DNA of 64,000 nucleotides from Marinomonas profundimaris (GCF_000508165.1 NZ_AYOZ01000005.1:1-64000); one strand, 5' to 3'; positions 16,440 to 27,075 are shown, numbered from the stretch's first letter. The notes: a model not told the origin generated them from the sequence alone. A program made the numbers and translations.

Positions 16440-17108
16440 CTGCAAATTTTATTTCGTACTGATGATTATTGGATTGTCGATAAGCCCGCGGGGATGAGTT
16501 TTCATGCTGAGTCCGAGGGTCTTGGTGTGATGCAATCTTTGGCAATCGATTATCCAGACCAAACGTTTTTTCCTGTCCATCGTTTAGACAAGATAACATC
16601 GGGGCTGTTGATTGTTGCGTGTCATGCAGATGCGGCGTCTAAGTTTGGGAAAATGTTTGAGGCGCATCAGGTAGAAAAACGTTATTTGGCGTTGTCTTCT
16701 AAAAAGCCAAAAAAGAAACAGGGAACGGTTTCTGGCGGAATGCAGCCGAGTAGAAGAGGGCAATGGAAGCTGTCTATAGGTAATGAAAATATGGCGGTCA
16801 CTCAGTTTTTTTCTTCTGCCTATCAAGGGTTTAGGCTTTTTGTGGTTAGGCCTCTGACGGGGAAGACGCATCAGATACGTGTGGCGTTAAAGAGTTTGGG
16901 GTCGCCAATTTTGGGTGACCTTAGGTATGGTGGAGAAGAGTCAGACAGGGGTTACTTGCATGCTTATGCTTTGCACTTTGAATGGCAGGGTGAGGTGAAG
17001 CGGTATGTTTGTCTACCAACGTTTGGGGCGCATTTTTCGTCTGAGTTAGCTAAATTTGTTGTTGCTCAATTTGATGAATCGTTATTAAAGTGGCCCTCTA
17101 GAAAGTAA
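16440..17108 (+). CDS. RluA-family pseudouridine synthase (TIGR01621-like), apparent CTG start
   Basis: It isomerises uridine in RNA. Catalytic motif HRLDKITSGLL (Asp in HRLD) and the C-terminal GKTHQIRVALKSLGSPILGDLRYGG are clear, and SSKKPKKKQGTVSGGM is typical of the TIGR01621 subgroup. The first ATG (16494) falls inside the conserved N-terminal motif DKPAGMSFH and would remove the strand before it. The frame is open upstream to 16401 with no ATG, GTG or TTG. A CTG at 16440 has GAGG eight bases upstream and gives a normal beginning (LQILFRTDDYWIVDKPAG). About 222 residues from that start; the RNA target is unknown. Confidence 0.85.
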   Translation: MQILFRTDDYWIVDKPAGMSFHAESEGLGVMQSLAIDYPDQTFFPVHRLDKITSGLLIVACHADAASKFGKMFEAHQVEKRYLALSSKKPKKKQGTVSGGMQPSRRGQWKLSIGNENMAVTQFFSSAYQGFRLFVVRPLTGKTHQIRVALKSLGSPILGDLRYGGEESDRGYLHAYALHFEWQGEVKRYVCLPTFGAHFSSELAKFVVAQFDESLLKWPSRK

Positions 17109-17153
17109 TTAACTTAACTCAGCAGGGGTAAGCCTCGTTGAGAAGGATTTTTA

Positions 17154-18206
17154 ATGAAAAATGTTTTGGTTTATTGCCGTCAGGGTTTTGAAAAAGACTG
17201 TGCGGCAGAGCTATCGGAAGTGGCAAGTAGTAAAGGTTTTTATGGCTACGCTAAAGTAGTGCAAGACGCAGGTTATGTTGTGTATAACTTTGATCAGGAA
17301 GATGCCGGCGAGTTGTTGATTCAGCAGTTAGACTTTAATCGCCTCATTTTCGCGCGCCAAATTATTGCTGTGAATGATGTGATTGAGTTGGAGCAAGGCG
17401 GCCGTGTTGAGTCTTTATTGGAGGCGGCTCGACAATTGCCATTGGCGGAAGAGATTTGGATTGAAACGGCCGATACCAATGAGGCCAAATCACTGTCCAG
17501 CTTGATCAAAAAGTTAGATAAACCTTTGCGAGAAGGTTGGAAGAAGTCTGGTGTGCTGCGTAATAAAGCGGTTGGTGTGCGACATCATGTGTTTATGTTG
17601 GATGGTGAGGCGGCCTATTTGGGGGTGTCTTATGCGGTTTGTCGTAGTGAGTTTCCAATGGGTATTCGTCGATTGCGCTTTCCGGCAGCTGGCCCAAGTC
17701 GTTCGACGTTGAAATTGGAAGAGGCTTTTTTACAATTTGTTCCAGAACAGACATTAGAAGAGGATCTCATTGAAGGGATGACGGCGGTGGACCTTGGTGC
17801 GGCGCCAGGTGGTTGGACCTATCAGTTTGTGAAGAAAGGTATCCATGTTATTGCTATAGACAATGGGCCAATGCAAAAAGAGTTGATGTCAACGGGCTTG
17901 GTTGAGCATGAAAAGGCTGATGGCTTTAAGTATGAGCCGCCTTATACGGTTGATTGGTTGGTCTGCGATATGGTTGAGCGGCCTATTAAGGTTGCGGAGC
18001 TGATGGCGAAATGGCTAGCAAGTGGTTGGACAAGAAGGGCGATTTTTAACTTAAAGCTTCCAATGAAAAAACGTTATCAAGAAGTATCGTTGTGTCTTGA
18101 AACAATCGAAAGCCTGCTTCGTAAAGCGGGAGTAAGTTATAAATATCAAGTTAAGCATTTGTATCATGATCGTGAAGAAGTCACTGTCTGTATTATGGTT
18201 AGATAG
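17154..18206 (+). CDS. rlmM: 23S rRNA (cytidine-2498-2'-O)-methyltransferase RlmM
   Basis: A 350-residue enzyme adding a methyl group to the 2'-OH of C2498 of 23S rRNA. The N-terminal THUMP-like region (about 1-160) is followed by a Rossmann methyltransferase with motif I DLGAAPGGWTYQ (near 217). Residues of the K-D-K-E type centre follow: DWLVCDMVERP, FNLKLPMKKRY and REEVTVCIMVR. The length matches E. coli RlmM (about 366). The start ATG follows AGAAGGA. It lies 45 bp after the pseudouridine synthase on the same strand, so the two RNA-modifying genes may be co-transcribed. Confidence 0.95.
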   Translation: MKNVLVYCRQGFEKDCAAELSEVASSKGFYGYAKVVQDAGYVVYNFDQEDAGELLIQQLDFNRLIFARQIIAVNDVIELEQGGRVESLLEAARQLPLAEEIWIETADTNEAKSLSSLIKKLDKPLREGWKKSGVLRNKAVGVRHHVFMLDGEAAYLGVSYAVCRSEFPMGIRRLRFPAAGPSRSTLKLEEAFLQFVPEQTLEEDLIEGMTAVDLGAAPGGWTYQFVKKGIHVIAIDNGPMQKELMSTGLVEHEKADGFKYEPPYTVDWLVCDMVERPIKVAELMAKWLASGWTRRAIFNLKLPMKKRYQEVSLCLETIESLLRKAGVSYKYQVKHLYHDREEVTVCIMVR

Positions 18207-18231
18207 TTTTCGTTCTCTTTATTCTATGTCA

Positions 18232-18275
18232 TAAAAAACCCTATGAGCGTCATGACGTTTATAGGGTTTTTTTAT
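18232..18275. terminator. Bidirectional terminator between rlmM and ldtD
   Basis: AAAAAACCCTAT (18233-18244) pairs with ATAGGGTTTTTT (18261-18272). The inner sequence can extend the stem (AGCGTCATGACGTT). Convergent genes on both sides share it. Confidence 0.85.
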
Positions 18276-18284
18276 GCGATTGTT

Positions 18285-19955
18285 TTAAATGGAGTCTTTG
18301 GCGCGAAAGGCGCTGTAACCCATTGCTTCTTCCATTAGTGTGTCTCTTTCGTATATGTCGTCACGGAATTCCAGCATGCCGTTGGCATTAGGAACGACGG
18401 TGAAATAAACCAAATACACTGGAATGTAGGTAGGCAAAGAGATGACAGTGTTACTGCCATTTTTTAGTGCTTTATTCATTTCATTCAGTTGCTTGCTGCC
18501 TTTGGTGATTTCTCTCGCGAATTCTTTCGGATTTTCTAGTCGAACGCAGCCTGAACTGAAAGCTCTGTTTTCTTCACGAAATAGGTGTTTGGCAGGTGTG
18601 TCGTGCAGGTAAATCTCATTTTTATTCGGGAACATGAATTTGTATTGGCCAAGCGCATTACCTTCGTCTGGTTCTTGCTCAAAGCGGAATGACAGTTCGT
18701 CTTCATTGATGCCTTGCCAGTCAATTTTAGTGGAATCCAATTCTTTCGCGCCAATGCTCCAGCTTGAGTAGACTTTGTAGCCGTGTTTGACAAGGTAGTT
18801 TGGATCGGTCTGCAGTTTAGGTAGTAGGTTCTCTCTAGCGATGCGGTGTGGCACGCGCCATGTCGGATTGGTGACCATGTACGTCATTAGGCCTTTAAAA
18901 ACGGGGGTTTTTCTTTCCGGTTTACCGATCACTGCTTTCATTGAGGTCAGTTCGCCGTTTAAGTGCATGTTTACGGTGTAGTTTGTCAGGTCAACCCAAA
19001 CTCGGTTGGCTTCCAGTTCGCTTGGGAGCCAGCGCCATCTTTCTAAGTTGTAGGTAATTTGTTTGGCTCTTGTTTCTAATGGAACGTTGAGCATTTCGAT
19101 TGTTTTTGAGCCAGCGGCGCCATCCGCGGTAATGTGATGACGGCGTTGGAATCGAATGAGTGCATCTTTTAGGCGTAGATCGAATTGCTCTTCGTTTACT
19201 TTTCGGGTTGAGAAACGAATGTCACCCAGTTGCACTAGTCGTGCTCTAAGTTGGGCGACACGAGGGCCTTCGTCGCCAGCGGATAGAGGAACACCGGCGC
19301 TGACAAAAATGTCTTTTTCTTTCGCGGCTAAGTCTTGGTAATAAACCAGCCATTTTTGTAGAACTTGATATTGAGGGCTGCGTGGTGCGAGTAAGCGCAG
19401 CGAATCGACCATGTCGGTTGCTGAATCTAAATACAGCAGATCTTTCCAGTTGTTATTTGGTGCGTCCAGTTGCCAGTTTGGATCAATCAGAAGGGGTTCG
19501 TACCTGCCGTTGCTCAAATCATGGGCGTAGCTGGTTAAGGCGATGGTGCTGATTACATCCATTTCGGCCAGTTGTTGAGGGCTAGGCTGTTTTAGTTCTA
19601 GATATTCTTTAATGATGTTTGCGTGGTAGTGGATCGGATTAAGGCCATGGGTATAGGATTGCTCTAAGATGTCGACGAGTTTGTATATCGACGTGTTAAT
19701 TTTTTTATCTTTGATCCAAATTGGATCGTAGCCGCGCGCCTTATAAGCCTCAAGTACGCTGTTGTTGGGTAGTGCTTGCCCAGCAACGGGTGTGAATGCG
19801 TTTAGTGTTAATGATACTTGGTCTTTCACGCTGGTTTCAATTTGAGATTCGCTTGGTGGTACAACGATAAATTGTTTGCTCGTGTTGGAGGTGGAGCAGG
19901 CGCTGAGTAACAGGCTGACACAAAGTAAAGGCAGTAGTTGTTTTGCGGGTGTCAT
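18285..19955 (-). CDS. ldtD: L,D-transpeptidase, YcbB/LdtD type, predicted lipoprotein
   Basis: A 556-residue periplasmic enzyme forming 3-3 cross-links in peptidoglycan. The signal peptide ends in a lipobox LLSAC (Cys20), so it is probably lipid-anchored. A peptidoglycan-binding domain lies near 228-292 and the YkuD catalytic domain near 318-500. The active site is visible: His451 (IYLHD), Ser468 and the nucleophile Cys470 in SSGCVR. The order of domains and length resemble E. coli YcbB. Its start overlaps the stop of the YkgJ-family gene by 4 bp (ATGA), so the two are coupled. A different Ldt paralogue name is possible. Confidence 0.9.
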   Translation of the reverse strand: MTPAKQLLPLLCVSLLLSACSTSNTSKQFIVVPPSESQIETSVKDQVSLTLNAFTPVAGQALPNNSVLEAYKARGYDPIWIKDKKINTSIYKLVDILEQSYTHGLNPIHYHANIIKEYLELKQPSPQQLAEMDVISTIALTSYAHDLSNGRYEPLLIDPNWQLDAPNNNWKDLLYLDSATDMVDSLRLLAPRSPQYQVLQKWLVYYQDLAAKEKDIFVSAGVPLSAGDEGPRVAQLRARLVQLGDIRFSTRKVNEEQFDLRLKDALIRFQRRHHITADGAAGSKTIEMLNVPLETRAKQITYNLERWRWLPSELEANRVWVDLTNYTVNMHLNGELTSMKAVIGKPERKTPVFKGLMTYMVTNPTWRVPHRIARENLLPKLQTDPNYLVKHGYKVYSSWSIGAKELDSTKIDWQGINEDELSFRFEQEPDEGNALGQYKFMFPNKNEIYLHDTPAKHLFREENRAFSSGCVRLENPKEFAREITKGSKQLNEMNKALKNGSNTVISLPTYIPVYLVYFTVVPNANGMLEFRDDIYERDTLMEEAMGYSAFRAKDSI

Positions 19956-20239
19956 TGGTATTTCCTTTTTAATGCACTTGTGTGTATTGGGGTTGTGTTA
20001 CTTTCCATGAGTGCCAAAATGTTAATGGCTTCTGCTCTATTGTTTCCGCAGGCGTATATTTCAGCGGTAAAATCTGTGCAAACTTTTGGCCTTGAAGGGT
20101 CTCCGAAAATAGCGCAGCGATAATCCTCTAAGAGTTGTATGCAAGGTTCGCCCGCTGCTTTTCCATTTGGCATGCCAGGGATTGACGAGGAAATGGAAGG
20201 AGCGGTGCAGCAAGCGCCGCAACTTGGTCGACATTGCAT
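19952..20239 (-). CDS. YkgJ-family cysteine cluster protein
   Basis: A 95-residue soluble protein starting at ATG 20239, which has AAGG eight bases upstream; a longer frame from 20302 lacks support. The N-terminus MQCRPSCGACCTAPS holds the family CxxxCxxCC cluster (Cys3, 7, 10, 11), with further Cys residues near 33, 42, 54 and 63. The pattern suggests a zinc or iron-sulfur site. The function is unknown. It is translationally coupled to the L,D-transpeptidase that follows, but a functional link is not evident. Confidence 0.88.
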   Translation of the reverse strand: MQCRPSCGACCTAPSISSSIPGMPNGKAAGEPCIQLLEDYRCAIFGDPSRPKVCTDFTAEIYACGNNRAEAINILALMESNTTPIHTSALKRKYQ

Positions 20240-20420
20240 ATAAAATAACCTTATGTAGACGCTGTGAGTGTCCGTTAAATGAGAAAAGGGTGCGTTGCCC
20301 ATTTACAAAATGACACTTGGTAGCGATATTTTAGAGTATCCGAATCGCGGGTCATAGGGGATAATTGTAAAATATACTGCAAAAAGTACAGAGATCGCTT
20401 TTTAATTTGGGATTGAGTGA

Positions 20421-21656
20421 ATGATGATAGAACGAAAAATATTGGTGGTTGAAGACAGTCCTGTGGTGTTAAAGGTTCTTAACCACTTACTTTCTCAAAA
20501 CCCTATTTTTATTCCAGTTCTGTGTGCGTGTTATGGCGAAGCGAAAAAGAGGCTTAATTCCGATGAAGAGTTTTTTGCGGCTATTGTGGATCTTAATTTA
20601 CCCGACGCTGAAAATGGCGAAATTGTCGACTTGGTTCTCTCCCATAAGGTTCCTTGTGTTGTATTGACGGGGACGTTTGATGACAATTTGCGACTTAGTC
20701 TTTTGAATAAAGGTGTTTTAGATTACATCACCAAAGACAGTCGATATTCTTTTAATCATGTTATTAAAGTCATTGAGCGATTGAGTAAAAATCAGGGTAT
20801 AAAAATTCTGGTTGCTGAAGATTCTTCAACCAGTCGGTTATTTATTAAAATCCTTCTAGAGCAATATCGTTTTAAAGTCATTGAAGCGGTAAATGGCCAA
20901 GAAGCATTGGCTAAATTAGAAGAAGATCCTGAAATCAGAATGCTGATAACAGATCATAATATGCCGCTGGTGAATGGCTATGAGCTTGTTCGTATGTTGA
21001 GGTACAACACACGGTTCCAAGATTTGGTTATTTTGGGTTTGTCAGCTGAGGGTGATAATGCGTTGTCGGCTAAGTTTATTAAAGCGGGCGCGAATGATTT
21101 TTTGAAAAAGCCTTTTTATCATGAGGAATTTCATTGTCGAGTGGTGCACAGTTTAGAAGCTCAGGAAATGCTTGAAACCATTCGCGATTTAGCGAACATT
21201 GACCCACTGACTAAGCTTAAGAATAGACGGTGCCTGTTTGATGAGGGTGAGCGCCTTTTTCGTGAAGCTTCGTCTTATTTGTCATTGGCGATGATAGATC
21301 TTGATCATTTTAAACGTGTTAATGACACCTATGGTCATATTGTTGGTGACGAGTTATTGGAAGCAGTAGGTCAAGAAATTCGTCTGGCGTTTCCTAGTAT
21401 GCTAGCTTGCCGCTTTGGTGGTGAGGAATTTTGCATTGTGGCGCCTGTTAGTGGTTTAGAGTTGCAGGGTAAAATGGAAGCGTTTCTGAGTGGGCTTCGA
21501 TCGAAAGAATTGACTGAGGCTAAGATTGTTTTGACCTGCAGTGTGGGCTTGTGTAGTCAGCCTGTTGATTCCTTTGAAGAATTGGTTCGTGTCGCAGATC
21601 AAAATTTATACGAAGCGAAGCGTTTAGGCAGAGATAGAATTGTTTCGGATCACTAG
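20421..21656 (+). CDS. Response regulator with two REC domains and a GGDEF output
   Basis: A 411-residue cytosolic protein. REC1 (about 5-120) has acceptor Asp57 (AIVDLNLP) and a Lys in YITKDS. REC2 (about 127-245) has Asp178 (LITDHNMP) and Lys229-Lys230 (FLKKPF). The GGDEF domain (about 255-408) has an intact RFGGEEF (333-337), so it should make cyclic di-GMP. No RxxD I-site precedes it (FPSM there), so product feedback at that site is not expected. The arrangement resembles PleD-like regulators. No kinase is encoded nearby. Confidence 0.92.
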   Translation: MMIERKILVVEDSPVVLKVLNHLLSQNPIFIPVLCACYGEAKKRLNSDEEFFAAIVDLNLPDAENGEIVDLVLSHKVPCVVLTGTFDDNLRLSLLNKGVLDYITKDSRYSFNHVIKVIERLSKNQGIKILVAEDSSTSRLFIKILLEQYRFKVIEAVNGQEALAKLEEDPEIRMLITDHNMPLVNGYELVRMLRYNTRFQDLVILGLSAEGDNALSAKFIKAGANDFLKKPFYHEEFHCRVVHSLEAQEMLETIRDLANIDPLTKLKNRRCLFDEGERLFREASSYLSLAMIDLDHFKRVNDTYGHIVGDELLEAVGQEIRLAFPSMLACRFGGEEFCIVAPVSGLELQGKMEAFLSGLRSKELTEAKIVLTCSVGLCSQPVDSFEELVRVADQNLYEAKRLGRDRIVSDH

Positions 21657-21678
21657 TGTTTAGGTGTCTGAGGGGATT

Positions 21679-21717
21679 AAAAAATACCGCGTCATGCAAA
21701 TGGCGCGGTATTTTTTG
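21679..21717. terminator. Bidirectional terminator between REC-GGDEF gene and gatB
   Basis: Stem AATACCGCG / CGCGGTATT (around 21684-21713) is flanked by AAAAAA on the left and TTTTTT on the right. It serves convergent genes. Confidence 0.88.
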
Positions 21718-21737
21718 GTTTCTACTTCGGCTGGTAA

Positions 21738-23183
21738 TTAGCCTTTAAGCATTTTGGTAAGAATGGGGTTGACTAGGCCTGGATTGGCTTTGCCTTGTGA
21801 TGCTTTCATGACTTGACCAACGAAGAATCCAGTCATTTTCTTTTGCTTATCTTCGTCTGCCGCTCGATACTGTTCCACTTGAGCTGGATTTGCATCCAGA
21901 ATCGCTTGGATCATGGTTTCGATCGCGCCAGTATCTGTAACTTGTTTTAAGCCTTTTGCTTCGATGATGGTATCCGCTGAGCCTTCGCCTTCCCACATTG
22001 CTTGGAGTACGTCTTTGGCGGTTTTCCCGTTAATCGTATTGTCCTTTATACGCACAAGCAATTCACCAAAGGCTTGAGCGCTGACTGGGGCGTTTTCAAT
22101 GTCCAGTTGCTCTTGATTAAGCAGTTTGCTCAATTCGCCCATGACCCAGTTTGCAGTCACTTTTGCGTCCTTTACGACAGCGTTGGCGCTTTCAAAGTAA
22201 TCTGCCATAGCACGTGATGACGACAGTACGTTGGCGTCGTATTCGCTTAGGCTATGCTCGCTTTGAAAGCGTGCGGCCTTTTGACGAGGGAGTTCTGGTA
22301 GGCTTGCTTTGATTTCGTCGACGTAGTCTTGAGTCAAGACGATTGGTAGCAGGTCAGGACAAGGGAAATAACGGTAGTCGTTGGCGTCTTCTTTAGAGCG
22401 CATACTACGTGTTTCGTTTTTCTCAGGGTCGTACAGTCGCGTTTCTTGAGTGATGCGTCCGCCATCTTCTAAAATGTCCGCTTGGCGTTCAATTTCAGTG
22501 TAGATGGCTTTTTCAATAAAGCGAAACGAGTTAACGTTTTTGATTTCGGTACGAGTGCCGTATTCTTTTTGGCCTTTAGGTCGCAATGAAATATTGACGT
22601 CGCAACGCATTGAGCCTTCTGCCATATTGCCATCACATATGCCTAAATACGTCACAATAGAGTGAATCATCTTCACGTAAGCGACGGCTTCTTTGGCGGA
22701 GCGAATATCGGGTTCAGAGACGATTTCAAGTAATGGTGTGCTGGATCGATTTAAATCGATTCCCGTCATTCCTTGGAAGTCTTCATGCAGTGACTTGCCT
22801 GCATCTTCTTCAAGGTGGGCGCGTGTAATGCCAACGCGAGATGTGGTGCCATCTTCTAGGGTTACATCAAGGTGGCCAATACCAACAATTGGGTGATCCA
22901 TTTGGCTGGTTTGGTAGCCTTTTGGTAGATCCGGGTAGAAATAGTTTTTGCGGGCAAAAACGGATGTCATGCCGATTTCAGCATTGACGGCATGACCAAA
23001 CATAACGGCCATGCGCAAGGCTTCTTTGTTGAAAACAGGGAGTGCGCCAGGCATGCCGAGATCAACGAGTGTTGTTTGTGTGTTTGGTTCTGCGCCAAAA
23101 CCAACGGCGGCGCCAGAAAATAGTTTTGATTTGGTCGTGAGCTGAGTATGAATCTCAAGGCCTATAACAACTTCCCAATTCAT
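21738..23183 (-). CDS. gatB: Asp-tRNA(Asn)/Glu-tRNA(Gln) amidotransferase subunit B
   Basis: A 481-residue tRNA-binding and kinase subunit of GatCAB, which converts Glu-tRNA(Gln) and Asp-tRNA(Asn) to the amide forms. The start is the ATG at 23183 ([15 protein letters not shown]), with GGAG upstream, not the longer frame. The GatB cradle motif [10 protein letters not shown](T)SQ, the [15 protein letters not shown] block and the C-terminal YqeY-like domain are visible. It begins 2 bp after the gatA stop, third in gatC-gatA-gatB. Confidence 0.96.
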   Translation of the reverse strand: MNWEVVIGLEIHTQLTTKSKLFSGAAVGFGAEPNTQTTLVDLGMPGALPVFNKEALRMAVMFGHAVNAEIGMTSVFARKNYFYPDLPKGYQTSQMDHPIVGIGHLDVTLEDGTTSRVGITRAHLEEDAGKSLHEDFQGMTGIDLNRSSTPLLEIVSEPDIRSAKEAVAYVKMIHSIVTYLGICDGNMAEGSMRCDVNISLRPKGQKEYGTRTEIKNVNSFRFIEKAIYTEIERQADILEDGGRITQETRLYDPEKNETRSMRSKEDANDYRYFPCPDLLPIVLTQDYVDEIKASLPELPRQKAARFQSEHSLSEYDANVLSSSRAMADYFESANAVVKDAKVTANWVMGELSKLLNQEQLDIENAPVSAQAFGELLVRIKDNTINGKTAKDVLQAMWEGEGSADTIIEAKGLKQVTDTGAIETMIQAILDANPAQVEQYRAADEDKQKKMTGFFVGQVMKASQGKANPGLVNPILTKMLKG

Positions 23184-23185
23184 GC

Positions 23186-24646
23186 TTAAGCTCCTTTTGC
23201 CATTGTTGGTGTTTGTAAGTGCCAATCAGTATTTTGTTGATACTGGTGCGCTACGTTTAGCAACTTGGCTTCGGCAAAGTAGTTGCCCATTACTTGAAGG
23301 CCAACTGGCATGCCATTGGCAAAACCTGCAGGAATCGACATTGCTGGAATGCCGGCAAGATTGACGGATAGTGTGTAAATGTCTTCTAGGTACATGGCAA
23401 CGGGGTCACTGGTTTTACTGCCAAGACCAAATGCGGTTGTTGGTGCGACAGGGCCCATAATCACATCCACCTCGCTCAATGCTTTGACAAAGTCTTCTTT
23501 GATCAAGCGGCGTATTTTCTGTGCCTTTAAATAGTAGGCATCGTAGTAGCCTTCTGATAGAGCGTAAGTGCCGACCATGATGCGTTTTTGAACTTCGGTG
23601 CCAAAACCCTCTGCGCGTGAGCGGTTGTACATGTCTAATAGGTCTTTCGGGTCATCACAGCGGTGACCAAATCGAACGCCATCAAAGCGAGATAGGTTTG
23701 ATGATGCCTCGGACGGTGCGATCACGTAATAAGACGGTATGCTCAATTGCAGGTTTGGTAGTGAAATTTCTTTCACGATCGCGCCCATTTTTTCAAACTC
23801 TTTCACTGCTGTCATGATGATGTCAGCTACTTTAGGGTCAAGGCCTTCGCCAAAGTACTCTTTAGGTAGGCCTATTTTCAATCCTGTGAGTGGTGTGTTT
23901 AGGTTTGAAATGTAGTCGTCATTTGGTGTTTCAGATGAGGTGGAGTCTTTTTCATCAAATCCAGCCATGGCTTGTAGTAAGTGCGCACAATCTTCGGCGC
24001 TTTTCGCCATCGGGCCGCCTTGATCTAGGCTGGATGCGTAAGCGATCATGCCGAAGCGGGATACACGACCATAAGTCGGTTTTAGGCCGGTAATGCCGCA
24101 AAATGAGGCAGGTTGGCGGATGGATCCGCCGGTGTCTGTTCCTGTTGCGGCAACCACGAGTCCGGCAGCAACAGCTGCAGCTGAGCCGCCAGAAGAGCCA
24201 CCAGGAACCATGTCTAAATTCCAAGGGTTTTTAACGGCACCGTAAAAGCTGTTTTCGTTAGAAGAGCCCATGGCGAATTCGTCCATGTTGGTTTTGCCCA
24301 GCATGACGGCGCCCGCTTCCTGGATGCGGCTTGTGACGGTTGATTCATAAGGCGGAATAAAGTTGTTCAGCATTTTAGAGCCGCAAGTCGTTAGCGTGCC
24401 TTCAGTGCAGAAAAGGTCTTTGTGTGCGATTGGTATGCCCGTTAGGCTGGAGCCTTTTCCACTGCTGAGTAAAATATCAGCGGCAGCGGCTTGCTCTAAA
24501 GCTTGTTGTTCGCTAACTGTGATGAAGCTATTCAATTGTGGATCAAGTGTGGCTATGCGCTTTAAGAAAAGGCGGGTTAGCTCAACGCTGGATATGTCTT
24601 TGTTACGTAATTTTTTCGCTAATGTCGAGATGCTTTGTTCGAACAT
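23186..24646 (-). CDS. gatA: Asp-tRNA(Asn)/Glu-tRNA(Gln) amidotransferase subunit A
   Basis: A 486-residue amidase-signature subunit that releases ammonia from glutamine for transfer to charged tRNA. The Ser-cisSer-Lys triad is visible: Lys in PIAHKDLFC, and the two Ser in [16 protein letters not shown] plus [15 protein letters not shown]. The length is normal. It lies 11 bp after gatC and 2 bp before gatB. Confidence 0.97.
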   Translation of the reverse strand: MFEQSISTLAKKLRNKDISSVELTRLFLKRIATLDPQLNSFITVSEQQALEQAAAADILLSSGKGSSLTGIPIAHKDLFCTEGTLTTCGSKMLNNFIPPYESTVTSRIQEAGAVMLGKTNMDEFAMGSSNENSFYGAVKNPWNLDMVPGGSSGGSAAAVAAGLVVAATGTDTGGSIRQPASFCGITGLKPTYGRVSRFGMIAYASSLDQGGPMAKSAEDCAHLLQAMAGFDEKDSTSSETPNDDYISNLNTPLTGLKIGLPKEYFGEGLDPKVADIIMTAVKEFEKMGAIVKEISLPNLQLSIPSYYVIAPSEASSNLSRFDGVRFGHRCDDPKDLLDMYNRSRAEGFGTEVQKRIMVGTYALSEGYYDAYYLKAQKIRRLIKEDFVKALSEVDVIMGPVAPTTAFGLGSKTSDPVAMYLEDIYTLSVNLAGIPAMSIPAGFANGMPVGLQVMGNYFAEAKLLNVAHQYQQNTDWHLQTPTMAKGA

Positions 24647-24657
24647 GCTTGGCTCTC

Positions 24658-24945
24658 TTAATCGATCACTTTCGGTACAAGAAAAAGACCGGCTTCGGTC
24701 TGAGGTGCGTTCGCTAGGAATGCGTCACGGCGATTGCCTTCTGTGACTTTGTCTTCTCTTAATCTTTGTGTCATTTCAAGCGGGTTTGAAAGTGGTTCAA
24801 CACCATCTGTGTTCACAGATTGCATTTGTTCGACAAGCGATAAAATGCTGGATAATGAGTGTTGGTATTGATCGGCGTCTTCCTCTGTGAGGGCGAGGCG
24901 AGCCAAGTGTGCAATTTTTTGCACGTCTTGTTTGTCTATGGACAT
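24658..24945 (-). CDS. gatC: Asp-tRNA(Asn)/Glu-tRNA(Gln) amidotransferase subunit C
   Basis: A 95-residue small subunit that wraps around GatA and stabilises the complex. Typical sequence: [34 protein letters not shown], then [19 protein letters not shown]. The ATG at 24945 has GGAA upstream. It is the first gene of the gatCAB operon, divergent from mreB, as in Pseudomonas. Confidence 0.95.
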   Translation of the reverse strand: MSIDKQDVQKIAHLARLALTEEDADQYQHSLSSILSLVEQMQSVNTDGVEPLSNPLEMTQRLREDKVTEGNRRDAFLANAPQTEAGLFLVPKVID

Positions 24946-25110
24946 GTTCCACCTGAATAATGATTGTCGTAAATGGCTTTTATTGTATCCCTAACTTGTA
25001 TTGCTATAAAGCTAACAGCGTGAAAAACCTAGCTTATTTTTTGAATATGGGTTTTTTTCAATGAAACAATGGCGTGCTAGGGAACTTTTTTAAGATTTAC
25101 GTTGAATCAA

Positions 25111-25159
25111 CTTGCCCAATGGGCAAGCGATTGTTACATTTTGAGGCTGTTCGTATCGT
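25111..25159 (+). promoter_or_regulatory. Probable mreB promoter with an adjacent perfect hairpin
   Basis: TTGTTA (25131-25136), a 17-bp spacer and TATCGT (25154-25159) make a fair sigma-70 promoter 22 bp before the mreB start. Just upstream is CTTGCCC-AAT-GGGCAAG (25111-25127), a perfect 7-bp dyad that overlaps the likely UP-element or activator position. Confidence 0.45.
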
Positions 25160-25175
25160 ATTTATCAGGGTGTAG

Positions 25176-26225
<1,050 letters not shown>

Positions 26226-26241
26226 AAGCTAGGAGCGTACC

Positions 26242-27075
26242 ATTAAAAATTCGCTTCCCATTAATGGCAAAATATCTAGTACGCGTTTTGTCGTATTGGT
26301 TATTTTGTCAATAGCGATGATTGTTGCTGATGTCCGTTATAGTGTTTTTTCACAAGTAAGGCCTTATTTGACCTTGCTTGTGACGCCTATTCAGGTGGTG
26401 GTGAATACGCCCCAGAAAATGCTTAATTGGGCTGGAGAGCATCTTGCAAGTCGTGAAGGTTTGGTGAAAGAAAACCAATCCTTACAGTCAGAAATATTGC
26501 TGCTGCGCAGTCGTCAGCAGCGACTTGATTCCCTCCAGGCTGAAAACGTTCGTTTGCGTGAATTGCTAGACGCTTCCCAGCGTGTTGATGAAAAGATTGT
26601 CATGGCAGAGGTGATCGGCTTTGATCAAAATGCTTATAGTCACAAGTTGATGATAGATAAGGGTTTTTCTTCTGGTGCTTATGTTGGTCAACCTGTATTA
26701 GATGCAACCGGTGTGTTGGGTCAAGTGGTTGAAACTGCAGCGTACAGTAGTCGTGTGTTGCTTATTGCGGATGCTAGTCATTTTGTTCCTGTTCAGTTGT
26801 CTCGTACTGGTTTTAGAGGGATATTGCGTGGGACAGGCAGCTTGCAGGTTATGGAGCTGATGAGTGTTCCTCGTTCTGTTGATATTAAAAAAGGCGATAT
26901 TTTAACAACGTCTGGTTTGGATAAACGTTTTCCGAGTGGTTACCCTGTTGGGGTTGTTCGGAGTGTAAAGTACACTCAGGGCAAAGCCTATGCAGATGTT
27001 GATGTAGTGCCATTGGCTCAGTTAGGGCGTAGTCGCCATGTGATGCTTATTGATAAGCCAAAGGCTGGGCGATAA
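26242..27075 (+). CDS. mreC: Rod shape-determining protein MreC, apparent ATT start
   Basis: A periplasmic bitopic protein that links MreB to PBP2/RodA. From ATT at 26242 it is 277 residues: one TM helix (about 18-38), a coiled coil (about 70-110) and the beta-rich MreC domain with RVLLIADASHFVPVQLSRTGFRGILRG. The nearest normal-type start, TTG 26296, would cut into the TM helix. The frame is open from 26233 and has no ATG, GTG or TTG before 26296. AGGAG at 26231-26235 lies six bases before the ATT. It is 16 bp after mreB. Confidence 0.93.
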   Translation: MKNSLPINGKISSTRFVVLVILSIAMIVADVRYSVFSQVRPYLTLLVTPIQVVVNTPQKMLNWAGEHLASREGLVKENQSLQSEILLLRSRQQRLDSLQAENVRLRELLDASQRVDEKIVMAEVIGFDQNAYSHKLMIDKGFSSGAYVGQPVLDATGVLGQVVETAAYSSRVLLIADASHFVPVQLSRTGFRGILRGTGSLQVMELMSVPRSVDIKKGDILTTSGLDKRFPSGYPVGVVRSVKYTQGKAYADVDVVPLAQLGRSRHVMLIDKPKAGR

